A stretch of 5,251 nucleotides of DNA from an uncultured Chitinophagaceae bacterium. GTDB taxonomy: Bacteria; Bacteroidota; Bacteroidia; Chitinophagales; Chitinophagaceae. The stretch covers positions 1 to 5,251 of the forward strand of contig CAIMKO010000361.1 in assembly GCA_903841915.1 (NCBI GenBank), written 5' to 3'. Below the pieces are notes generated by a model, which did no database searches, was not told where the DNA came from, and worked only from the letters and a program-made list of their open reading frames with translations. The position numbers and the translations under genes were made by a program. Position 1 is the stretch's first letter; each line of letters starts with the position of its first letter. Below are positions 1 through 5,251 of this stretch, piece after piece.

Positions 1-1
1 T

Positions 2-2473
2 ACACGCCCTAAAAAAATTGCCAAGAAAAAAGAAGAACCCATAGCAGAGAAACCTGCAGAAGAACCAAAGAAAGAGAAGGCAAAAGAAGTCATTGTTGAA
101 AAAGCACCGGTTATTGAAGTGAAGCCGGCAGCAGTAGTTTCGGCTCCCGAGGAAGACGCAGCACCGTTAATAGAAAATATTGAGATCGAAAAAATAACCG
201 GACCTAAGATCCTTGGAAAGATCGAGCTTCCGGTGGATAGTGATACACGTCCAAAACCTCCTACAAGAGAAGAAAAACGTAAACGCAAACGCATTCCGGT
301 TGATAAGAAAGGTGGCGATCAACCGCAACAAAGAGCAGTACAACCGGGTGGTGGATTTAACAGAGGCGCAGCTACTCCAGCCACAGGTGGCGGAGCCAGT
401 AGACCTATTGTTCCTGCTAATAATCGCAACAATCAAGGCGGCGGTGGTGGTGGATTCAACAGAGGTGGTGGCGGTGGTCCACAACGTGGTGGCGGTGGAC
501 AACGCGGAGGAAACAGAGCACCGGGAGGTCGTGATGTGCGCCGTGAAGACAAAGAAATTGACGCAAAAGAAATTCAGGAAAAGATACGCGAAACACAGGC
601 CAAGCTTGCAGGAGCAGGCGGTCGCGGAAAGAGCTTAAAAGCAAAATATCGTCGTGCAAAACGCGATGAAGCCGCTGATGCATTAGGCGAAATGGTAGAA
701 GACAACAAATTACACGTAACAGAGTTTGTTACGGTAAGTGAGTTGGCCAACCTGATGGACGTAAGCTTTGCCGATGTAATTGGCAAGTGTATGGGATTGG
801 GTATCATGGTTTCTATCAATCAGCGATTGGATGCAGAGGTTATTGAATTAGTGGCCAGTGAATTTAATTTTGAAGTTGAATTCATCAATCTGGATGATGT
901 GGATGAAATGGAAGAAGAAGAGGAAGAAGACGGTCCGGAAGAATTGGTGGGTCGTCCGCCTATCGTGACCATCATGGGTCACGTAGATCATGGTAAAACA
1001 TCATTATTGGATTATATCCGAAATGCGAATGTGGTTGCAGGTGAAGCGGGCGGTATCACACAGCATATCGGCGCCTACGAAGTAACCTTACCCAACGGAA
1101 AACATATTACATTCTTAGATACACCTGGTCACGAAGCATTTACTGCCATGCGTGCCCGTGGTGCAAAAATTACTGATATTGCAGTGATAGTTGTTGCAGC
1201 TGATGATGCGGTAATGCCTCAAACAAAAGAAGCCATCAGCCATGCGCAGGCAGCAGCTGTTCCGATGATCTTTGCGGTTAATAAGATCGATAAAGACGGA
1301 GCGAATCCTCAGAAGATCTATGAGCAATTATCTCAAATGAATATCCTGGTGGAAGAATGGGGTGGTAAATTTCAATCTCAGGAATTAAGTGCCAAAAAGC
1401 ATGTCAATGTTGATCTGTTATTGGAAAAAATATTATTAGAAGCCGAAGTATTAGACCTGAAAGCTAACCCAAATAAGGAAGCTTCAGGAACAATCATTGA
1501 AGCATCATTGGATAAGGGTCGTGGTTATGTAGCTACTATTCTTGTTCAAAACGGTACATTACGTTTGGGTGATCTGATCGTATCAGGACAGCATTTTGGT
1601 CGTATCAAAGCTATGTTCAATGAGCGAAACCAACGTGTAACAGAAGCGCCTCCATCAACACCTGTTGTAATTTTAGGTTTAAACGGGGCACCTCAGGCCG
1701 GTGAAAAATTCAAGGTTTATGCTGATGAGTCTGAAGCAAAAGAAATTGCTGCTAAAAGAGGACAGATCATGCGTGAACAAGGCTTACGCGCAAGAAAACA
1801 TATTACACTGGATGAGATCGGACGTCGATTGGCATTGGGTAATTTCAAAGAATTGAATATCATTATCAAGGGTGATGTGGATGGTTCTGTTGAAGCGTTA
1901 AGCGATTCATTACAGAAATTATCTACTGCAGAGATCGCTATTAATGTGGTACATAAGGCAGTTGGACAAATTTCTGAAAGTGATGTATTGCTCGCTACGG
2001 CATCAGATGCCATCTTAATTGGTTTTAATGTTCGTCCTTCCATGCAGGCAAATCGTCTGGCACAAAATGAAGGTGTTGAAATTAAAATGTACAGCATCAT
2101 CTACAATGCGATCGAAGAAGTGAAGAGTGCAATGGAGGGTATGCTTGAACCGAAAATCCAGGAAAAAGAAGTGGCCACTGTTGAAATACGTGAAGTATAC
2201 AAATTCGACAAAGCGACTGTTGCAGGTTCCTTTGTATTGGACGGAAGGATCAAGCGTGATGCGAAAATCCGTTTGTTCCGTGATGGTATCTTATTGTATC
2301 CGAGACAGGAAGGTGCTTTTGCAGAATTGGGCAGCTTAAAACGTTATAAAGATGATGTGAAGGAAGTTCCAAGCAATATGGAATGCGGGTTAACGATCAA
2401 GAATTATACGGATCTGTCGGTTGGCGACAGTATCGTTGCGTACGAAGAAGAAGAGGTAAAGAGAACATTATAA
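2..2473 (+). CDS. infB: Translation initiation factor IF-2, 5'-truncated by window
   Basis: GTPase that brings fMet-tRNA to the 30S subunit and promotes 50S joining in the cytoplasm. The frame is open from base 2 with no stop, so the gene enters from upstream; the GTG at 119 is internal, not the start. 823 codons are visible (numbered from base 2). Residues 1-115 are Lys/Glu-rich, about 116-177 are Gly/Arg-rich (FNRG and RGG units), and about 237-295 form the IF2_N domain (LHVTEFVTVSELANLMDVSF). An acidic linker follows. The G domain has G1 GHVDHGKT (nt 977-1000), G2 GGITQHIG (Thr at 1058), G3 DTPGH (1118-1132), G4 NKID (1280-1291) and G5 SAK (1388-1396). Domain II starts near 496, domain III spans about 610-680, and C-terminal fMet-tRNA-binding domain IV about 697-823, with ECGLTIKNYTDLSVGDSI. 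All GTPase motifs are intact. The gene ends in TAA at 2471 and is followed by its own terminator. Bacteroidota IF-2 is usually longer than what is seen, consistent with a missing N-terminus. Confidence 0.97.
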   Translation, partial: TRPKKIAKKKEEPIAEKPAEEPKKEKAKEVIVEKAPVIEVKPAAVVSAPEEDAAPLIENIEIEKITGPKILGKIELPVDSDTRPKPPTREEKRKRKRIPVDKKGGDQPQQRAVQPGGGFNRGAATPATGGGASRPIVPANNRNNQGGGGGGFNRGGGGGPQRGGGGQRGGNRAPGGRDVRREDKEIDAKEIQEKIRETQAKLAGAGGRGKSLKAKYRRAKRDEAADALGEMVEDNKLHVTEFVTVSELANLMDVSFADVIGKCMGLGIMVSINQRLDAEVIELVASEFNFEVEFINLDDVDEMEEEEEEDGPEELVGRPPIVTIMGHVDHGKTSLLDYIRNANVVAGEAGGITQHIGAYEVTLPNGKHITFLDTPGHEAFTAMRARGAKITDIAVIVVAADDAVMPQTKEAISHAQAAAVPMIFAVNKIDKDGANPQKIYEQLSQMNILVEEWGGKFQSQELSAKKHVNVDLLLEKILLEAEVLDLKANPNKEASGTIIEASLDKGRGYVATILVQNGTLRLGDLIVSGQHFGRIKAMFNERNQRVTEAPPSTPVVILGLNGAPQAGEKFKVYADESEAKEIAAKRGQIMREQGLRARKHITLDEIGRRLALGNFKELNIIIKGDVDGSVEALSDSLQKLSTAEIAINVVHKAVGQISESDVLLATASDAILIGFNVRPSMQANRLAQNEGVEIKMYSIIYNAIEEVKSAMEGMLEPKIQEKEVATVEIREVYKFDKATVAGSFVLDGRIKRDAKIRLFRDGILLYPRQEGAFAELGSLKRYKDDVKEVPSNMECGLTIKNYTDLSVGDSIVAYEEEEVKRTL
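347..532 (+). repeat. Gly/Arg-rich low-complexity tract inside infB
   Basis: The coding sequence here is an imperfect GGN-codon repeat. It encodes GGGFNRG at 347-367, then a denser block at 437-532 with a second GGFNRG, PQRGGGGQRGG and PGGR. Codons alternate GGT/GGC/GGA, so the DNA repeat is degenerate while the protein repeat is kept, which argues for selection on the protein rather than recent slippage. It links the charged N-terminal extension to the IF2_N domain and is predicted to be disordered. RGG-type tracts often bind RNA in other proteins; that role here is inference. Confidence 0.8.
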
Positions 2474-2489
2474 GCTGATAGCTGTCGAC

Positions 2490-2543
2490 AATTAGCTTCA
2501 AGCCACCCTTTTGAAGGGTTATTCGCTTGAAGCTAATTTTTTT
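2490..2543 (+). terminator. Rho-independent terminator after infB (nested hairpin)
   Basis: A perfect 13-bp stem pairs 2491-2503 (ATTAGCTTCAAGC) with 2525-2537 (GCTTGAAGCTAAT), and A2490-T2538 can add one more pair. The 21-nt loop contains a second perfect 6-bp hairpin, ACCCTT (2505-2510) with AAGGGT (2514-2519) and a TTG loop. A run of seven T (2537-2543) follows. It begins 17 nt after the infB stop, so it should end the infB transcript and separate it from the chaperone gene. There is no T-run on the other strand, so it is one-directional. Confidence 0.93.
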
Positions 2544-2585
2544 GTTAAAAGCGTTTCACAATAACTATTACAAGCTGCGAAAGGT

Positions 2586-2593
2586 TATTTTTG
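2586..2593 (+). promoter_or_regulatory. Candidate Bacteroidota -7 box upstream of the SurA-like gene
   Basis: TATTTTTG matches the Bacteroidota -7 consensus TAnnTTTG exactly and lies 16 nt before the ATG at 2610. A transcript starting a few bases after it would have a leader of only about 10 nt. No TTTG/TTG -33 element is found at the usual spacing (about 2560-2568 reads AT-rich without it), so support rests on the -7 box and on the need for a new promoter after the infB terminator. Confidence 0.4.
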
Positions 2594-2609
2594 AATTCAT
2601 TTATTGATT

Positions 2610-3980
2610 ATGAAAAAGTTGCTGGTTATCTTTTTTGTTGTGCTGGCTGTTATGCAATCAAATGCACAGCAGACGAAGAAAGTTATTGCTGATAAGATCG
2701 TTGCCCAAGTGGGTGATAAGATCATTCTACGTTCGGATGTCTTGAACGCCATCTCTGATGCAAAACGTCAGGGTACGGAAGCGCAGTTGCCACCCAATCC
2801 TGAGTGCGCTTTCTTAGAAGGGCAGCTTATTCAAAAAGCATTGGTATTGCAGGCTGAGAAAGATTCACTCAATGTTACAGAAGATGAGATTGATGCGGCT
2901 TTGGAAAATCAGATCAGAGGCTTTATCAGGGAATATGGTTCAAAAGACATACTGGAAGAAATAGCAGGAAAAACAGTTTATCAGATCAAAGAAGACTTCA
3001 GATCTTCATTTAAAGAAAGAAAGCTCGCTGATCAGATGCGCAATAAGATCATTGAGAATCTCAAGATCACTCCAACAGAAGTGAAAGCATATTTTGAGAA
3101 GATCCCTAAAGACAGTTTACAGTATTATGAAACAGAGATCGAGGTGAGCCAGATATTATTGATCCCGAAATCAAACAAGGATGTGGATGAATATGTATCC
3201 AGACAATTGTATGAATACAAAAGACAGGTGGAAGCCGGAACGAAAAAGTTTGATCAGTTAGCTAAACTGTATTCAGATGATCAGGGAACGGAAAAACAAG
3301 GAGGAACATTAACCCTGAACCGTAATGATAAAGGGATGTGGGATCCCACTTTTCTTTCTGCTACTTTTAAATTAAAAGAAGGACAGATATCGAATGTGAT
3401 CAGGTCTAAGTTTGGATTACATATCATACAACTGGTAAGCCGTGCAGGAGATGATGCTGTGGTAAGGCATATTTTGAAAATACCACCGGTTACAGATGAG
3501 GAAGTAAAATTAGCAGAAGCAAAATTGGATTCTATCCGTTCCAGACTAAATGCGCATGAATTAACTTTTGGTGAAGCCATTAATAAATACAGTGATGATG
3601 AGAACAGTAAATTCAATGGTGGTGCTGTTCAGGGAAGAGATGGTTCTACTTATGTGACCATCGATCAATTGGATAAGGACATGGTGATCATTATCAAAGA
3701 TCTAAAGCCTGGAGAATTTTCAAAGCCACAGTATTATATTGACGAAAGAGGAAGAAAACTTGTTCGTGTGGTTTATTTAAAAACAAGAACTTCTCCGCAT
3801 CGTGAAAACCTGAAAGAAGATTATAATAAAATTGCACAAAGGGCATTGGAAGACAAGAAACAGGAAAAATTGGAAAAATGGTTTAAAGAACATTTGCCTA
3901 ATTATTATATCTCTATCGATAAAGAATTTTCGGGCTGCAGCAGCCTTTCTGATTGGTGGAAATACGCTGCCAGAAACTAA
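2610..3980 (+). CDS. surA: SurA-like periplasmic peptidyl-prolyl cis-trans isomerase (two parvulin domains)
   Basis: Predicted exported chaperone that helps fold outer-membrane and secreted proteins. At 456 residues it is close to E. coli SurA (428). Residues 1-19 are a signal peptide (MKK, hydrophobic LLVIFFVVLAVM, likely cleavage SNA|QQ). Residues about 24-150 are the SurA N-terminal chaperone region, beginning VIADKIVAQVGDKIILRSDV. Parvulin domain 1 is about 174-277 (YSDDQGTEKQGGTL, then KLKEGQISNVIRSKFGLHIIQL). Parvulin domain 2 is about 280-390 (VVRHILKIP, then KYSDDENSKFNGGAV, then LKPGEFSKP). A charged C-terminal helix follows, ending in a Cys/Trp-containing tail. Domain 1 has Gln181 where parvulins usually have the first active-site His but keeps His271; domain 2 keeps His287 but has Arg382-Val388 in place of the second His region. 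The ATG at 2610 is preferred over the in-frame TTG at 2604 because it begins the signal peptide directly. It is a single gene between two terminators. The family is certain; strict orthology to surA is less so, since Bacteroidota often carry several such paralogues. Confidence 0.92.
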   Translation: MKKLLVIFFVVLAVMQSNAQQTKKVIADKIVAQVGDKIILRSDVLNAISDAKRQGTEAQLPPNPECAFLEGQLIQKALVLQAEKDSLNVTEDEIDAALENQIRGFIREYGSKDILEEIAGKTVYQIKEDFRSSFKERKLADQMRNKIIENLKITPTEVKAYFEKIPKDSLQYYETEIEVSQILLIPKSNKDVDEYVSRQLYEYKRQVEAGTKKFDQLAKLYSDDQGTEKQGGTLTLNRNDKGMWDPTFLSATFKLKEGQISNVIRSKFGLHIIQLVSRAGDDAVVRHILKIPPVTDEEVKLAEAKLDSIRSRLNAHELTFGEAINKYSDDENSKFNGGAVQGRDGSTYVTIDQLDKDMVIIIKDLKPGEFSKPQYYIDERGRKLVRVVYLKTRTSPHRENLKEDYNKIAQRALEDKKQEKLEKWFKEHLPNYYISIDKEFSGCSSLSDWWKYAARN

Positions 3981-3998
3981 TAAAATGATATTGATTAG

Positions 3999-4024
3999 AT
4001 CCTGCTCATAGAGCAGGATTTTTT
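3999..4024 (+). terminator. Rho-independent terminator after the SurA-like gene
   Basis: A perfect 9-bp stem pairs ATCCTGCTC (3999-4007) with GAGCAGGAT (4011-4019) around a short ATA loop. T4019 begins a run of six T ending at 4024. It lies 18 nt after the TAA at 3978-3980 and insulates the chaperone gene from the marR promoter. Confidence 0.92.
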
Positions 4025-4038
4025 ATTTATAAGAATAA

Positions 4039-4070
4039 TTTGGAAAATTGAATGTATGTACATACATTTG
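4039..4070 (+). promoter_or_regulatory. Promoter of the marR-family gene
   Basis: TTTG at 4039-4042 and TACATTTG at 4063-4070 are separated by 20 nt. This fits the Bacteroidota housekeeping promoter (-33 TTTG, -7 TAnnTTTG, spacing around 19-21) at every fixed position. Transcription would start about 4-9 nt downstream, at about 4074-4079, which coincides with the GTG start codon at 4075. The -7 box is overlapped by the palindrome at 4051-4068. Confidence 0.75.
4051..4068 (+). promoter_or_regulatory. Perfect 18-bp palindrome, putative MarR operator 1
   Basis: AATGTATGTACATACATT equals its own reverse complement over 18 bases, centred between 4059 and 4060. It fills the second half of the promoter spacer and covers the first six bases of the -7 box, where bound protein would block RNA polymerase. 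Position, length and symmetry fit a MarR dimer site (usually 16-20 bp), and the adjacent gene encodes a MarR protein, so autorepression is inferred. It shares the core TGTATRTACAT with the site before the pirin gene. Confidence 0.75.
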
Positions 4071-4074
4071 TGTT

Positions 4075-4533
4075 GTGAAATTAGAAATAGCCATACAAAG
4101 TACTAAATTCAAGAACGAAGTGCATAAAGCAGGATTAAATATTTTATATACGGCATGGTGGTTGAAGACAATTACTGTAAAGGAGTTAAAGGAATTTGGA
4201 TTAACACATGAGCAGTATAATGTATTAAGAATTTTGAAAGGAAAATACCCTGATCAAATGTGTGTACGTGATATTGCCGGCAGAATGATCGAGAAAAGTT
4301 CAAATGTGCCGAGGATCATAGACAGGCTGGAATTAAAAAAATTGGTAAAGCGCTCTAACTCTGCCATTGACAAAAGAGAAACGGTGATCACTTTAACGCA
4401 GGCAGGAATCAGTATCCTTGAATCTTGCAATAAAAAGGTAAATGAACTGATGGATAGCCTTGTTCCTATCAATAATCAGGAGGCAGCTACTTTAAATACG
4501 TTATTGGAAAAAGTAAGAGAAACAGAACAATAA
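4075..4533 (+). CDS. MarR-family winged-helix transcriptional regulator
   Basis: Predicted cytoplasmic dimeric DNA-binding regulator of 152 residues, a normal MarR length. After an N-terminal dimerisation helix (about 10-33), LTHEQYNVLRIL (43-54) is the helix typical of the family. CVRDIAGRMIEKSSNVPRII (63-82) is the helix-turn-helix with recognition helix. DRLELKKLVKRSNSAIDKRE (83-102) leads into the wing, whose DKRETVITLT (99-108) fits the MarR DxRxxxxxLT signature. The C-terminal helices (about 112-150) complete the dimer interface. GTG at 4075 is chosen over the in-frame TTG at 4048 because TTG lies inside the promoter and would make the palindrome coding; no in-frame ATG exists near the start. 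Cys63 (start of the helix-turn-helix) and Cys118 are the only cysteines. The pirin gene starts 53 nt downstream. Likely represses itself and the pirin gene through the two palindromes. The ligand is unknown; a phenolic, quinone or oxidant is plausible from the family and the neighbour. Confidence 0.9.
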   Translation: MKLEIAIQSTKFKNEVHKAGLNILYTAWWLKTITVKELKEFGLTHEQYNVLRILKGKYPDQMCVRDIAGRMIEKSSNVPRIIDRLELKKLVKRSNSAIDKRETVITLTQAGISILESCNKKVNELMDSLVPINNQEAATLNTLLEKVRETEQ

Positions 4534-4537
4534 TTTT

Positions 4538-4569
4538 TTTGACCAAATACGTGTATATACATGTATTTA
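4538..4569 (+). promoter_or_regulatory. Probable promoter of the pirin gene (degenerate -7)
   Basis: TTTG at 4538-4541, then exactly 20 nt, then TGTATTTA at 4562-4569. The last differs from TAnnTTTG at two of six fixed positions. The spacing and the position of the palindrome repeat the marR promoter layout, and 21 of 32 bases are identical between the two regions when aligned on TTTG. The predicted transcript would have an A-rich leader of about 10-14 nt before the ATG. Readthrough from marR is also possible because no convincing terminator separates the genes. Confidence 0.5.
4545..4568 (+). promoter_or_regulatory. Imperfect 24-bp palindrome, putative MarR operator 2
   Basis: Eleven of twelve base pairs are symmetric about the axis between 4556 and 4557; the exception is G4551 opposite T4562. 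The centre TGTATATACA is a perfect 10-bp palindrome, flanked by AAATAC on the left and GTATTT on the right. It lies between the marR stop and the pirin ATG and overlaps the candidate -7 box. No T-run follows on either strand, so it is an operator candidate rather than a terminator. Confidence 0.7.
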
Positions 4570-4586
4570 AAAATAAATAAAAGAAA

Positions 4587-5251
4587 ATGAAAACGATATT
4601 GCATAAATCAAATGCAAGAGGCCATGCTAATCATGGATGGCTTAATAGTTATCACAGCTTCAGCTTTGCAGGTTATTATGATCCTGCAAGAATGCATTTC
4701 GGTGCTTTACGTGTTTTGAATGACGATACCGTAAAAGCAGGAATGGGTTTTGGAAAACATCCGCATGATAATATGGAAATTGTTTCCATCCCATTGTACG
4801 GAGACCTTCATCATAAAGACAGTACCGGCAGAGATAAGATCATTCGCCAGCATGATGTTCAAATCATGAGTGCGGGAAGCGGAATTGCGCATAGTGAAAC
4901 AAATGCCAATCATGATAAGGATGTAAAATTTCTGCAGATATGGGTGATGCCCAAAGAACATAATATCGAACCGCGCTATGATCAGAAATCATTCTTACCG
5001 GAAGATCGTCTCAATAAAATATTGACGGTTGTTGCACCGGATGATGTGAATGCGGTGTGGATCAATCAGGATGCATGGTTTTCACTGGCAAATCTTTCCA
5101 AAGGGTTTGTTGTAGAATATCCAGTTCATAAAAAGAACAATGGTGTATATGCTTTTGTGATCAAAGGGGATGTTACGATCAATGGCATTTCATTAAATGA
5201 AAGAGATGGTTTAGGAATTTCAGAAACAGATATTCTACATATCACTGCTGA
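4587..5251 (+). CDS. Pirin-family bicupin protein, 3'-truncated by window
   Basis: The frame runs open from ATG 4587 to the window end: 221 full codons plus two bases. Bacterial pirins of the YhhW type are about 230 residues, so only a short C-terminal piece is missing. The N-terminal cupin carries the pirin signature: SFSFAGYYDPARMHFGALRV (24-43), then GFGKHPHDNMEIVSIPLYGD (54-73), then SAGSGIAHSE (95-104) and KFLQIWVMP. The metal ligands expected from human pirin and YhhW are present as His58, His60, His102 and Glu104. The second cupin (about 145-221) has VVAPDDVNAVWINQDAWFSL and FVIKGDVTINGISLNERDGL. Some pirins are Fe-dependent quercetin 2,3-dioxygenases and others act as redox-sensitive regulators; which applies here cannot be read from sequence. 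The start is set by the conserved pirin N-terminus and an A-rich leader without Shine-Dalgarno. Likely under control of the upstream MarR protein. Confidence 0.95.
   Translation, partial: MKTILHKSNARGHANHGWLNSYHSFSFAGYYDPARMHFGALRVLNDDTVKAGMGFGKHPHDNMEIVSIPLYGDLHHKDSTGRDKIIRQHDVQIMSAGSGIAHSETNANHDKDVKFLQIWVMPKEHNIEPRYDQKSFLPEDRLNKILTVVAPDDVNAVWINQDAWFSLANLSKGFVVEYPVHKKNNGVYAFVIKGDVTINGISLNERDGLGISETDILHITA

Noticed and set aside
119..121. GTG at 119 as the start of infB
   Set aside because: The same frame is open back to base 2 with Lys/Glu-rich sequence typical of the IF-2 N-terminal extension, and nothing promoter-like precedes the GTG. The gene simply begins upstream of the window.
167..638. 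Overlapping reading frames on both strands across the Gly-rich part of infB
   Set aside because: Their Ser/Thr- or Val-rich translations arise from the GGN repeat read in other frames; no domain, no promoter, and fully inside infB.
1717..2100. Antisense reading frame of 127 codons within infB
   Set aside because: It is a shadow of a conserved coding region; its product has no recognisable motif and no upstream signals.
2604..2606. TTG at 2604 as the start of the SurA-like gene
   Set aside because: ATG at 2610 gives a standard MKK signal peptide start; the TTG adds only two residues.
4048..4050. TTG at 4048 as the marR start
   Set aside because: It lies between the -33 and -7 boxes and would make the perfect palindrome coding; the nine added residues do not look like a MarR N-terminus.
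4501..4540. Possible terminator at the end of marR (TTATTG / CAATAA followed by seven T)
   Set aside because: The stem is six mostly A/T pairs with a 21-nt loop, too weak to support a call. The last T bases instead form part of the TTTG promoter box.
4545..4568. 24-bp palindrome as a terminator hairpin
   Set aside because: There is no loop-friendly centre and no T-run after it on either strand (A-rich on + side, A-run continuing on the - side), and it sits directly in front of a gene.
4707..4961. Antisense reading frame of 84 codons opposite the pirin gene
   Set aside because: It lies wholly over the conserved metal-binding part of pirin; the + strand frame fully explains the sequence.

Overview
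The window looks like chromosomal DNA from a Bacteroidota (Bacteroidetes) bacterium, plausibly a Chitinophagaceae-type organism. The support is: an IF-2 with a Lys/Glu-rich then Gly/Arg-rich N-terminal extension, a two-parvulin SurA-like chaperone with Bacteroidota-style sequence features, A-rich leaders without Shine-Dalgarno motifs, and promoter elements of the TTTG / TAnnTTTG type. The genus is not determinable from what is seen.

Layout, all on the + strand: (1) 2-2473, the 3' part of infB (translation initiation factor IF-2), whose true start lies upstream of the window; (2) 2474-2609, a strong nested-hairpin terminator and a candidate promoter; (3) 2610-3980, a secreted SurA-like peptidyl-prolyl isomerase/chaperone; (4) 3981-4074, a second terminator followed by a well-formed promoter with a perfect 18-bp palindrome laid over its -7 box; (5) 4075-4533, a MarR-family regulator probably starting at GTG; (6) 4534-4586, a second palindrome and a weaker promoter with the same geometry; (7) 4587-5251, a pirin-family cupin protein cut by the window end, with all four metal ligands present.

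The first two genes are housekeeping (translation initiation; periplasmic folding of outer-membrane and secreted proteins), and each is closed by its own intrinsic terminator. The last two form a regulator-target pair. The regions before marR and before the pirin gene each carry TTTG, then 20 nt, then a -7-like box. An 11-nt core TGTATRTACAT sits at the identical offset in both. The simplest reading is a MarR repressor that controls itself and the pirin gene, probably in response to an electrophile, quinone or oxidative signal; the signal is inference. No mobile elements, CRISPR arrays, RNA genes or signs of recent transfer were seen. No clearly new system is visible; the two-site MarR/pirin control region is the most worthwhile lead.
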